From positions 1 through 9,152 of the forward strand of contig JAJAZF010000015.1 of assembly GCA_026785875.1 (NCBI GenBank): a DNA stretch of 9,152 nucleotides, written 5' to 3'. Below, piece after piece: positions 1 through 6,947 of this stretch. Under the pieces are notes generated by a model. That model was not told the DNA's origin. It saw only the letters and a list, made by a program, of their open reading frames with translations, and did not search any database. Numbering within the stretch: the stretch's first letter is position 1; each line of letters opens with the position of its first letter. The stretch is from Chamaesiphon sp. Its GTDB lineage: Bacteria > Cyanobacteriota > Cyanobacteriia > Cyanobacteriales > Chamaesiphonaceae. The position numbers were made by a program, and so were the translations under genes.

Positions 1-5
1 ATCAT

Positions 6-3000
6 CTAAGCACTAAAATACTTAGCCGTAGGATGATAGACAATCAAAGCAGTAGTAGACTGCTCAGGATAAAGCTGTTCGCTCTCATCCATCGACAGCC
101 CCATCCGTTCCGTACCCATAATCTCCAACTGCTGTAACTGATCCGCCACATTCGGACAAGCAGGATAGCCGAAACTATACCGCGAACCCTGATAGCGTTG
201 CGCCAACATATCACGAATATTATCGGGATCTAGATCGCCATAACCCAACTCCTTGCGGATGCGGGCGTGTCCCCATTCGGCTAAACCCTCAGCCATTTGG
301 ACAGCCATCCCGTGGAAGTAGAGATAGTTGGCATAGTTATCCGCTTTGAATAACACTTGGGCTTTCTCGCTGGCGACTTCGCCCATCGTTACGGCTTGCA
401 TCGGGAATACGTCGAATTTATTCTCTGACAGGGGGCGGAAGAAATCAGCCAGACAGAGGCGACGCATGGATTTTTGGCGGGGGAATGTCCAGGTGATTAC
501 GGGGGTAGCTGTTTGGGGTGTTGAGCCTTGCTCGATGACGCTGGGATCGTAGACGTGAATGGAGTTACCTTCGGCGGTACAGGGGAAATAACCATACATG
601 AGTTGAGGTTCTAGCCATTCTCCCGTCAGGATTTTGGCTTTCCATTCGGCGAGGATCGGGTGGACTTTATCGGCGAGGAATGCGTCGTATTCTTCGCGAG
701 TTTGGTCTTTGGGTTTACGGAATTGCCATTGTCCAGCGATCAGGGCTTGGAGATCCATGTGCCAGAATAGATCTTCGAGGGCGATCTCATCCTTGAGGAT
801 TTTGGTACCCCAGAATGGTGGTGTAGGTCGATCGATATCTAATGGTACATCTGCCGATCGCACAGTATCAATTACTGCTGGTTCTTTACTCTCTGTCTGT
901 TGTTTCGGTTCTTCAACTTCGACAGCGACTTTAATCGGATTGCCATCATCATCGAGGAAGCCGTGGGTGTCGTCCCACTTTTTGCCCTGTTTAGCGGGCA
1001 TGAGTGAGTCCATAAAGTTCAAGTCAGCAAAAGCATCCTTACCGTAAATCACCTGTCCTTTATAGACCTGCTGGCAGTCTTTGTAGACAAATTTGGGCGT
1101 GAGGGCAGCACCACCGAGGATAATCGGAATTGTGATCCCTTTCTCGTTGAAGGCTTCGAGGTTGTCTTTCATGAAGGCGGTAGATTTTACCAGCAGTCCG
1201 CTCATGGCGATACAGTCGGGTTTGTGGGTTTCGTAGGCTTGAATAATCGCTTCGACGGATTGTTTAATCCCCATGTTGATTACTTCATAACCGTTGTTGG
1301 AAAGAATAATATCGACGAGGTTTTTACCAATATCATGCACGTCGCCTTTGACGGTAGCAATTACAAATTTACCTTTAGAATTACTCGTGCCTGTATCGGC
1401 TTTATCCATGTGGGGTTCGAGGAAGGCAACAGCGGCTTTCATTGTTTCGGCGGATTGCAAGACGAAGGGTAATTGCATTTGTCCCGAACCAAATAGTTCG
1501 CCGACTACTTTCATCCCATTGAGGAGATAAATGTTAATTACATCGAGTGGTGGATACTTCTCGATCGCTTTCATTAGATTCGCTTCCAATCCCACCCGTT
1601 CGCCATCGATAATATGGCGAGTGAGTTTCTCTTCGAGCGGTAATTTATCATCCTCAGCTTTGTCGCGTTTGGTAGTCACCCCTTCAAACATCGTGGTGAG
1701 CAAACCTAACGGATCGTAGGTACAAATATCTCCATCAAATTGACGGCGATCGTAAATCAGATTTCGACAAATCTCTTGATGTTCTGGCTTGATTTTAGCC
1801 AAGGGTAAGATTTTGTTTGGGCTAACGATCGCCGCATCCATTCCGGCTTCCATACACTCATACAGAAATATCGAATTTAATACTTGTCGTGCGGCAGGAT
1901 TTAGACCAAAGGAAATATTTGATAGTCCTAATAAGACGTGACATTGAGGGAGGTTTTCGCGAATCATTTTAATCGATTCGACGGTGGCTTTACCATTCTC
2001 CCGATCTTCCTCAATTCCGGTTGAAATCGGTAATGCGAGAGTGTCGAAGAAGATTTCATAGGCAGGAATACCGTATTCTACAGCGGCTCGGTAGGCACGT
2101 TGAGCAATTTGGAACTTCCGCTCGGCGGTTCTTGCCATACCTTCTTCATCAATGGTACCGATGACGATTCCTGCCCCATATTTCTTGGCAATTTCCAATA
2201 CTTTATAGAAGCGTTCGTCCCCATCTTCATAGTTGGTCGAGTTGAGCAGACATTTACCCCCCGCAACCTTCAATCCAGCTTCCATTTTCTCCCACTCAGT
2301 GGAATCCAACATCAGCGGCAGATTGACATTATTTACCACACGAGAAACAACTTCATGCATATCCCGCACCCCATCACGTCCGACATAATCGACGTTGATA
2401 TCGAGGACGTGTGCGCCTTCTTTAACTTGCGATTTAGCTAGCGAAACTAAACCATCCCAATTTTCCTCGTTTAATAAATCACGACATTTTTTAGAACCAC
2501 TCGCATTCAAGCGTTCGCCGATAATTAGGAACGAATTTTCCTGAAAATAAGGTTGCGAAGACATCAATGAAGATGCCGAAGGTTCATATACAGGATGACG
2601 TTCCTTTACCTGAAGTGTCGCACCGATTTGGGCTAAAGCTTTGATGTGATCTGGGCGCGTACCGCAACAACCACCAATCACTTGCACACCCCAATCTTCG
2701 ACGAACTTATACATCGCCAATTTGAGTTCGACGGGTGTTAATTTATAGTGAGCGTGTCCACCAATATTTTCAGGTAATCCCGCATTTGGGACGCAAGAAA
2801 CCACAAACGGAGATTGTTCGCACAGATGCTTGATATGAGGAGCCATCAAATCTGGCCCCGTCGCACAATTTAGTCCTAAAATATCGATCGGGAATGGTTG
2901 CAAAGTCGTTAATAATGCCGCAACATCACTACCCGCCAACATCGTCGCCTGGGGATTCTCGAACGTCGCTGACACCATAATGGGGATTCGAGCACCTTTA

Positions 3001-3578
3001 TTTTTAAAAACCTGCTCCAATCCATTCAAAGCTGCTTTGATTTGCAGCACATCCATACAAGTCTCAATCAGGAATAGATCTACTCCACCGTCAAACAGGC
3101 CTGTAGCCTGTTCGGTGTATGCTTGCGATAGTTCATCATAATCGATGTGACCGATCGAGGGTAATTTAGTACCAGGGCCGATCGAACCTGCTACAAATCT
3201 AGGCTTCTCAGGTGTTGAAAATTCCGCCGTGCATTTTTTTGCTAATTCGGCAGCAGTCTTATTGAGATAATATACTTGGTCTTCTAGTCCATATTCCGCC
3301 AATGTTTGAGCGGTACCGCCAAAGGTGTCGGTTTCAATTACGTCTGCACCTGCTGCCAAAAAGTCCCGATGAACGGTGGCTACTGCTTCGGGTTTCGTAT
3401 GAACGAGATATTCATTACAACCTTCATACTCAGCACCACCAAAATCTTCAGCAGTGAGGTTTTGGACTTGGAGATTGGTACCCATCGCACCATCAAAAAC
3501 GATGACGGGACGTTCGGGACTGTGGAGACGCGCGAGGAAGGGACTAGTCATAAGACGATCGAGAGGGGGACTTATCAT
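6..3578 (-). CDS. metH: Cobalamin-dependent methionine synthase (5-methyltetrahydrofolate-homocysteine methyltransferase)
   Basis: Cytosolic enzyme that moves a methyl group from methyltetrahydrofolate through cobalamin to homocysteine, giving methionine and free folate. At 1190 residues it is close to the usual full length (about 1200) and has all four modules in order. The homocysteine-binding barrel (about 20-325) has zinc ligands C238 (GLNC) and C304/C305 (GGCCGT). The pterin-binding barrel (about 350-610) opens with GERLNASGS and has DINVDYVGRDG at 393-403. The cobalamin module (about 640-865) has a helical cap and GDVHDIG at 745-751, with H748 as the cobalt ligand. The C-terminal AdoMet reactivation domain (about 915-1190) has RYSFGYPACP at 1133-1142. 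The segment at about 870-912 is an acidic, variable linker. The frame opens at ATG 3578, but codon 10 (ATG at 3551, MTSPFLARL) matches the start I remember for cyanobacterial homologues, and neither start has a clear Shine-Dalgarno. The first nine codons look like a tandem copy of the next nine. The gene is transcribed away from the lpx block, and no riboswitch is visible upstream. Confidence 0.97.
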   Translation of the reverse strand: MISPPLDRLMTSPFLARLHSPERPVIVFDGAMGTNLQVQNLTAEDFGGAEYEGCNEYLVHTKPEAVATVHRDFLAAGADVIETDTFGGTAQTLAEYGLEDQVYYLNKTAAELAKKCTAEFSTPEKPRFVAGSIGPGTKLPSIGHIDYDELSQAYTEQATGLFDGGVDLFLIETCMDVLQIKAALNGLEQVFKNKGARIPIMVSATFENPQATMLAGSDVAALLTTLQPFPIDILGLNCATGPDLMAPHIKHLCEQSPFVVSCVPNAGLPENIGGHAHYKLTPVELKLAMYKFVEDWGVQVIGGCCGTRPDHIKALAQIGATLQVKERHPVYEPSASSLMSSQPYFQENSFLIIGERLNASGSKKCRDLLNEENWDGLVSLAKSQVKEGAHVLDINVDYVGRDGVRDMHEVVSRVVNNVNLPLMLDSTEWEKMEAGLKVAGGKCLLNSTNYEDGDERFYKVLEIAKKYGAGIVIGTIDEEGMARTAERKFQIAQRAYRAAVEYGIPAYEIFFDTLALPISTGIEEDRENGKATVESIKMIRENLPQCHVLLGLSNISFGLNPAARQVLNSIFLYECMEAGMDAAIVSPNKILPLAKIKPEHQEICRNLIYDRRQFDGDICTYDPLGLLTTMFEGVTTKRDKAEDDKLPLEEKLTRHIIDGERVGLEANLMKAIEKYPPLDVINIYLLNGMKVVGELFGSGQMQLPFVLQSAETMKAAVAFLEPHMDKADTGTSNSKGKFVIATVKGDVHDIGKNLVDIILSNNGYEVINMGIKQSVEAIIQAYETHKPDCIAMSGLLVKSTAFMKDNLEAFNEKGITIPIILGGAALTPKFVYKDCQQVYKGQVIYGKDAFADLNFMDSLMPAKQGKKWDDTHGFLDDDGNPIKVAVEVEEPKQQTESKEPAVIDTVRSADVPLDIDRPTPPFWGTKILKDEIALEDLFWHMDLQALIAGQWQFRKPKDQTREEYDAFLADKVHPILAEWKAKILTGEWLEPQLMYGYFPCTAEGNSIHVYDPSVIEQGSTPQTATPVITWTFPRQKSMRRLCLADFFRPLSENKFDVFPMQAVTMGEVASEKAQVLFKADNYANYLYFHGMAVQMAEGLAEWGHARIRKELGYGDLDPDNIRDMLAQRYQGSRYSFGYPACPNVADQLQQLEIMGTERMGLSMDESEQLYPEQSTTALIVYHPTAKYFSA

Positions 3579-3666
3579 AGTTATTGTGAAAATATAGATA
3601 AGACTACTTAACTATTTATTGGTCTGAAGATATTGTAAGACTCTATTATCTTAAAGTGTACCCCGA

Positions 3667-4002
3667 CTACTCATCAGAGGTGCTACGAGCATCGATGCTC
3701 TCACCCCTCACATTGCCAGTTTCCAGTATTGTCAGATCCATCGAAGTCTGAGTCAGTGCAACTAGTCTCTGGTAAGTAAAAATCGATCGACCCCAATTAT
3801 TGCCCTAATCTAAAAATGGGACGACTAGGTGCAGGTGCTCCGAACTACTTTCTAGAACCGTAACAGTGGTAGTGTCAGGAATCTCGAAACCTTCCTCAGT
3901 CAGCACCGTTAACTGTCGATCCAATCATACCTCCACTCGCACAGGTTTGGGAGTGAGTAAATCTGGAATAGCCTGAAAGAAGGTTTGTAACCGATTCTAC
4001 AT
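3667..4002 (-). pseudogene. Decayed small protein gene, 112-codon frame with three in-frame stops; C-terminal half resembles an NHLP-type leader
   Basis: Read from ATG at 4002 to TAG at 3667-3669, this strand gives one continuous 336-nt frame broken only by nonsense codons at 2 (TAG, 3997-3999), 26 (TGA, 3925-3927) and 66 (TAG, 3805-3807). There is no frameshift. Each stop is one transition away from a sense codon (CAG, TGG and CAG, for example). The text between the stops is protein-like: NRLQTFFQAIPDLLTPKP, then RQLTVLTEEGFEIPDTTT, then VTVLESSSEHLHLVVPF. The stretch GFEIP...VTVLE...LHLVVP resembles, from memory, the end of nitrile-hydratase-like leader peptides (NHLP) of RiPP precursors. 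The N-terminal half does not look like a typical NHLP helix, and the part after it contains no cysteine, so this family link is a guess. No modification enzyme gene lies nearby. The gene would be non-functional unless the stops are read through. It lies upstream of metH on the same strand. Confidence 0.5.
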
Positions 4003-4073
4003 AGTTAATTTAATTAAGAACTGGATCTGAGTCACCAGAAAGAATTGGTTTAAAGCCGCAGCCTAACGTGTCG

Positions 4074-4104
4074 CTGTCAACTGTCAACTGTCAACTGTCA
4101 ACTG
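4074..4104. repeat. Heptanucleotide tandem repeat (CTGTCAA)4 plus CTG
   Basis: Four perfect head-to-tail copies of CTGTCAA begin at 4074, 4081, 4088 and 4095 and are followed by CTG. Short heptamer tandem repeats (STRR class) are well known between genes in cyanobacteria. The repeat lies in non-coding DNA, 145 bp before the next start codon. Confidence 0.9.
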
Positions 4105-4143
4105 AATGAACAATCGATCTAGATGTTGAGAATTGCAAAATTA

Positions 4144-4172
4144 TTGAACATGTATCTTATTTGTCAGATATT
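4144..4172 (+). promoter_or_regulatory. Candidate sigma-70-type promoter for the small CxxC protein gene
   Basis: TTGAAC (4144-4149) is followed after 17 bases by GATATT (4167-4172). Each hexamer matches its consensus at four of six positions and the spacing is ideal. Transcription would start near 4179, leaving a leader of about 70 nt before the ATG at 4249. In AT-rich DNA such matches occur by chance, so this is only a candidate. Confidence 0.3.
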
Positions 4173-4248
4173 CTAGAAGTGCGCTGTAACAACTAATGTC
4201 TGGCTCACTAACAAAATTTCGATCGCAGATTAATAAAAACCAGTCACT

Positions 4249-4620
4249 ATGAAAATTCAACTAGAACAAAAACTGGACAATCATTCTTATCAATTATGCT
4301 GTGTAGCTTGCCAGCACTCATTTTCTAGTATGCGATTGCGGACGTTGTTATGTCACGATAGTGGATCGATCGTCGGAGATGTATGTACCGACTGTCTCAA
4401 GCAGGGCACACGCCAGATTCAGCGACAGTTCAGGGTTCGATCGATCGAGCTATTCCAACAACATTTAATTGAGAACATCTCCTTATCGTCGTACCAACAA
4501 GCATTAGAACTTTCAGAATTGGCAACTCAGCCCCTAGCAATTCCCCGCTTTTATGCTCGGTGGTGGAAACAACTATCAATTTTTGCAACAGAACCACAAG
4601 CTTTAGAAATGGCGCGATAA
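4249..4620 (+). CDS. Small unrecognised protein with two CxxC motifs (putative zinc-binding)
   Basis: I do not recognise this 123-residue protein. Two CxxC pairs, C18-V-A-C21 and C46-T-D-C49, are 24 residues apart, as in a treble-clef or zinc-ribbon knuckle, so binding of one zinc ion is a reasonable inference. C17 and C35 are additional cysteines. The second half (about 52-123) is cysteine-free and mostly helical in appearance, with basic and glutamine-rich stretches (RQIQRQFRVR) and an aromatic cluster FYARWW at 101-106. No signal peptide or membrane segment is seen, so it is probably cytosolic. The start is ATG 4249, which has no clear Shine-Dalgarno but follows an AT-rich leader and a possible promoter. 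The gene stands alone, with long non-coding DNA on both sides. Its 3' end has an imperfect tandem copy immediately downstream, and the copy still reads as a similar C-terminus without the TAA, so the present end (EMAR) may be a shortened version of a longer tail. Confidence 0.7.
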   Translation: MKIQLEQKLDNHSYQLCCVACQHSFSSMRLRTLLCHDSGSIVGDVCTDCLKQGTRQIQRQFRVRSIELFQQHLIENISLSSYQQALELSELATQPLAIPRFYARWWKQLSIFATEPQALEMAR

Positions 4621-4686
4621 GAGCCAATAGATTTTTCGCAACAAAAATACAAGCCCTAGCAATGGCGCAGTCAGAGACAATAGATT
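4585..4686 (+). repeat. Diverged tandem duplication (period 53) of the 3' end of the upstream gene
   Basis: Bases 4585-4633 align without gaps to 4638-4686, with 39 of 49 identical. Unit 1 encodes ATEPQALEMAR followed by the stop. In the same relative phase unit 2 reads ATKIQALAMAQSETIDSREIK and then TAG (4702-4704). Because the period is 53, unit 2 is out of frame with the gene. Two of the changes are silent (GCT/GCC and TTA/CTA), which suggests the copies spent some time under protein-level constraint. Confidence 0.75.
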
Positions 4687-4801
4687 CTCGTGAAATTAAA
4701 TAGATTTCAATTTCGTAGGATAGTTATTGTCCACCAATACATTGTCGATTTAATTATCTAAATGCTTAGATCGATATTCAATTCTCTTTCAGAGACGTTG
4801 T

Positions 4802-4845
4802 GCCTACGGTAGGCTTCCGCCAACACGAACGATTCGCGTGTAATT
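4802..4845. repeat. Palindromic intergenic repeat element
   Basis: GCCTA (4802-4806) and TAGGC (4810-4814) form an inverted pair around CGG. They are followed by TTCCGCCAACACGAACGATT, which holds a second weak inverted pair (ACACGAA with TTCGCGTGT, one bulge). Read on the opposite strand, GTTGGCGGAAGCCT nearly matches GTTGGCGGAGCCTC at 5127-5140, so two related copies in opposite orientation flank the region. Motifs of this kind (GGCGGAGCCTC, GCCTACGG..) recur between cyanobacterial genes. Confidence 0.45.
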
Positions 4846-4990
4846 GAGAGATGTAATGCCGCTCGAATTGCGAAGAAATTGTGCTTTAATAAAACAGTTT
4901 AAATCTTATTATTTCGGCTCAAATTAATCCCAATTAGATTAGCTCTACTGGTTCCACCACCAATACATTTAGTACCAAATTAACCCCTGA

Positions 4991-5052
4991 CAACTGCTAG
5001 ATACCCGACTTCTTGAAGAAGTCGGGTATCTGTCTCACGAGCTTGGCAGTTG
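4991..5052. repeat. Perfect 31-nt palindrome nested in an outer inverted repeat
   Basis: Bases 5000-5030 are a perfect inverted repeat with 15-base arms (GATACCCGACTTCTT and its complement) around a single G. An outer pair, CAACTGC at 4991-4997 and GCAGTTG at 5046-5052, encloses it. No T-run follows on either side of the core, so it is not a classic intrinsic terminator. As I recall, very similar GATACCCGACTTCTT palindromes are dispersed in many cyanobacterial genomes, which fits a miniature mobile or REP-like element. Confidence 0.8.
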
Positions 5053-5084
<32 letters not shown>

Positions 5085-5113
5085 GACAGGTATTAAAATG
5101 GGATCGATCGTGT

Positions 5114-5119
5114 CATAAT
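5114..5119 (+). promoter_or_regulatory. Weak -10 candidate for the lpxC transcript
   Basis: CATAAT differs from TATAAT at one base. The -35 window 17 bp upstream (TATTAA) is poor, while CTGACA at 5083-5088, directly after the CTA tract, is 25 bp away and so too far. Only the -10 has support. Confidence 0.2.
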
Positions 5120-5187
5120 TAACACCGTTGGCGGAGCCTCTTCATTTGAGGATCGACTTCAATTTTGATACTTTAACTTACAGTGTC

Positions 5188-6033
5188 ATGTTTACTGTTT
5201 CAGATATTTGTGAATTCCAGGGCGTTGGGCTGCACTCTGGAGTCACTACCACCGTGAGAATTTTGCCGACAGAGGCTGGGCTGGGGCGTTACTTCGTGCG
5301 GGTGGATCTGCCCGATGCGCCACAAATTCCGGCGCATATTACTAATGTCAGTCAAACTACCCTCTCCACCGAACTGACAGCAAATGGCGCATCGGTGCGA
5401 ACGGTAGAACATTTACTCGCGGCTTTGGCAGCACTGGGGATTGAGGATGCACGGATCGAAATAGATGGGGCAGAATTACCGCTGCTAGACGGTTCGGCGC
5501 GAGTTTGGGGAGATCGGCTCATTGAGTGCCGAAAGGAGGTTCCTAGTGCGGGGAGGGAGCCAGTACAGAGCGAGATTGCTACGTCTGGAGTGCTTACCGT
5601 GCCTGTCTGGATTCAGCAGGGCGAGATCTTTGTCGTCGCTCTACCATCTCCAGTGCTGCAATTTACTTACGGCATTGACTTTGATGTGTTGCCGATTGGC
5701 AAGCAGTGGCATAGTTGGCAACCCAGCCAGGAGGACTTTAGCACCGAAATTGCCCCGGCGCGGACATTTGCGATCGCCCATCAGATCGACCAGTTGCGAT
5801 CGGCAGGATTGATTAAAGGTGGTAGCTTAGATAATGCACTAGTTTGTAACGATCGCGAGTGGTTAAATCCACCCCTGCGATTCCCAAATGAGCCATCTCG
5901 TCATAAACTATTAGACTTGATCGGCGATCTCAGTCTGCTGGGCAAATTTCCCCAAGCACATTTCCTCGCCTATAAGGCAAGTCACAACTTACATATCCAA
6001 TTAGCACAAAAGCTGCATGAAATGGGATATTAA
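5188..6033 (+). CDS. lpxC: UDP-3-O-acyl-N-acetylglucosamine deacetylase
   Basis: Zinc-dependent cytosolic deacetylase that removes the acetyl group from UDP-3-O-acyl-GlcNAc, the committed step of lipid A synthesis. With the ATG at 5188 it has 281 residues, normal for the family. It begins MFTVSDICEFQGVGLHSG, which lines up with the GVGLHTG start region of E. coli LpxC. Zinc ligands are H75 (in TVEHLLAAL), H239 and D243 (RHKLLDLIGDL). E74 and H266 (KASHNLH) match the catalytic acid-base residues, and ELPLLDGSA and ARTFAIAHQI..GLIKGGSLDNA are family signatures. The same frame extends back to TTG 5128 (20 more residues), but those codons lie over a repeat-like GTTGGCGGAGCCTC and look unlike LpxC, so I reject that start. 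No Shine-Dalgarno precedes the ATG. First gene of the lpx block; fabZ follows after 73 bp. Confidence 0.96.
   Translation: MFTVSDICEFQGVGLHSGVTTTVRILPTEAGLGRYFVRVDLPDAPQIPAHITNVSQTTLSTELTANGASVRTVEHLLAALAALGIEDARIEIDGAELPLLDGSARVWGDRLIECRKEVPSAGREPVQSEIATSGVLTVPVWIQQGEIFVVALPSPVLQFTYGIDFDVLPIGKQWHSWQPSQEDFSTEIAPARTFAIAHQIDQLRSAGLIKGGSLDNALVCNDREWLNPPLRFPNEPSRHKLLDLIGDLSLLGKFPQAHFLAYKASHNLHIQLAQKLHEMGY
5770..5777. repeat. HIP1 octamer GCGATCGC (inside lpxC)
   Basis: One of only two full HIP1 octamers I found in the window. It overlaps codons for FAIAH in lpxC. HIP1 is a palindrome strongly over-represented in most cyanobacteria. Confidence 0.9.
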
Positions 6034-6106
6034 ATATAGCCAACGATGCACAACAAGCATCGCTCAACCAACGACCAGTAAATAAATAACCAAATATATA
6101 GGTCTA

Positions 6107-6622
6107 ATGTCCACCACCCTCGATCGATCTCAAGATATTATTGTCGCTGTCACTGAGCCAGCAGAGCCAGAGCCAGCAGAAGTTAAAACCACTTTTAATA
6201 TCCAAGAGATTCAGAAGCTCCTACCCCACCGCTATCCGTTTGCCCTAGTCGATAAGATTATCGACTATGTACCTGGAGCAAAAGCTGTGGGTTTGAAAAA
6301 TGTCACCTTCAACGAACCCTTCTTTCAAGGACACTTTCCCGGACATCCAATCATGCCTGGGGTGATGATTATTGAAGCGATGGCGCAAGTAGGGGGAATC
6401 GTTCTCACCCAACTCCCTGAGTATAGTGGGGGTTTATTTGTGTTTACTGGAATCGATCGAGTAAAATTTCGTCAGCAAGTAGTTCCTGGAGATCGATTAA
6501 TTATGACAGTGGAACTCCAAGCGTTTAAACGTCGTCGATTTGCCAAGATGCACGCTCGTGCTGAAGTCGATGGTCAACTGGCTGCTTCTGGAGATCTCAC
6601 GTTTGCTCTAGTAGAAGTGTGA
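6107..6622 (+). CDS. fabZ: 3-hydroxyacyl-[acyl-carrier-protein] dehydratase FabZ
   Basis: Hot-dog-fold dehydratase that turns 3-hydroxyacyl-ACP into trans-2-enoyl-ACP in type II fatty acid synthesis. Its substrate pool is shared with LpxA, which explains its place inside the lipid A cluster. The active-site residues are H76 (QGHFPGHPIMPG) and E90 (MIIEAMAQVGG), 14 residues apart as in Pseudomonas FabZ (H49/E63). LLPHRYPFALVDKI and FRQQVVPGDRL are further family blocks. The 171-residue length includes an N-terminal extension of about 25 residues rich in E, P and A that is not part of the fold; similar extensions occur in cyanobacterial FabZ. Start ATG 6107 follows AGG four bases upstream, a weak Shine-Dalgarno. 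lpxC lies 73 bp before it. Confidence 0.96.
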   Translation: MSTTLDRSQDIIVAVTEPAEPEPAEVKTTFNIQEIQKLLPHRYPFALVDKIIDYVPGAKAVGLKNVTFNEPFFQGHFPGHPIMPGVMIIEAMAQVGGIVLTQLPEYSGGLFVFTGIDRVKFRQQVVPGDRLIMTVELQAFKRRRFAKMHARAEVDGQLAASGDLTFALVEV

Positions 6623-6819
6623 TTCAAATGTTGGCGATTGATGATATGCAGCAGATAAAAGCGTGAGCCGTTTTCAACCACGGGCATAATAGTGAGTGAG
6701 GAACTAGTCTACTACCGAGCGGCTAACTTGCGATCGTCCCAATCTTGGAAAGGCTGATGCCATCGTCTCAGCAGATAGTGAAATCCCAAAATCGTTCAAT
6801 CGTGACTGAGGGAAATGGA

Positions 6820-6909
6820 ATGAGCATCCAATCCATCCCAGTCGGTGCTGAAGGTTGGGTTCGCCACTATCAAACGAGCAAATGTGCAAAGCATCTACAT
6901 CATCGATAA
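6820..6909 (+). CDS. Possible 29-residue small ORF between fabZ and lpxA
   Basis: ATG 6820 opens a frame of 29 codons ending in TAA 6907-6909. The start of the product reads MSIQSIPVGAEGWVRHY and the end is basic and histidine-rich. A purine run GAGGGAAA (6808-6815) sits at a workable ribosome-binding distance. The frame ends 38 bp before the lpxA start. There is no similarity I recognise, and a frame this short is common by chance, so it may not be a gene. Confidence 0.2.
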   Translation: MSIQSIPVGAEGWVRHYQTSKCAKHLHHR

Positions 6910-6938
6910 CCCAATGGCAGGATAATGACAAGATGGCT

Positions 6939-6942
6939 GGAG
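6939..6942 (+). promoter_or_regulatory. lpxA: Shine-Dalgarno GGAG that favours the lpxA start at 6948
   Basis: GGAG is five bases before ATG 6948 and eleven before ATG 6954. Both ATGs are in frame and two codons apart. The position supports initiation at 6948 or 6954 rather than at the upstream in-frame ATGs (6855, 6933). Confidence 0.5.
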
Positions 6943-6947
6943 TAGCA

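Larger units (their letters stand above)
6623..6947. other. Unusually long fabZ-lpxA gap, no convincing gene
   Basis: This 325-bp stretch separates two genes that are usually close together in cyanobacterial lpx clusters. I see no known RNA, terminator or insertion sequence. A 29-codon frame (ATG 6820 to TAA 6907-6909) has GAGGG about seven bases before its ATG, but its product has no recognisable feature. The lpxA frame is open back to 6855, but the extra codons look unlike LpxA. Confidence 0.6.

Noticed and set aside
346..2441. Several plus-strand ORFs of 62-137 codons opposite metH
   Set aside because: They are antisense shadows of a well-supported 1190-residue gene and contain no motifs.
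3579..3666. Cobalamin or SAM-type riboswitch upstream of metH
   Set aside because: The roughly 90 bases between metH and the pseudogene are AT-rich and show none of the conserved boxes or long stems of these riboswitches.
3687..3700. 14-base palindrome GAGCATCGATGCTC as an operator or terminator
   Set aside because: It lies within the pseudogene frame near its 3' end and has no T-run; a self-complementary stretch of this kind is plausible by chance in CGAT-rich DNA.
4430..4627. 65-codon minus-strand ORF opposite the CxxC gene
   Set aside because: It lies fully antisense to the better-supported plus-strand gene and has no start signal or motif.
5000..5030. Intrinsic terminator
   Set aside because: Perfect stem, but no T-run on either side and the loop would need several base pairs opened; it better fits a dispersed palindrome.
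5128..5187. N-terminal extension of LpxC from TTG 5128
   Set aside because: The extra 20 residues do not resemble LpxC, start with a rare codon and lie partly over a repeat motif.
6704..6931. 75-codon minus-strand ORF in the fabZ-lpxA gap
   Set aside because: No ribosome-binding site and no recognisable motif; the composition looks like chance open frame in non-coding DNA.
6855..6947. N-terminal extension of LpxA from ATG 6855
   Set aside because: The family begins close to IHPTAVVHP, and GGAG at 6939 supports a start at 6948 or 6954.
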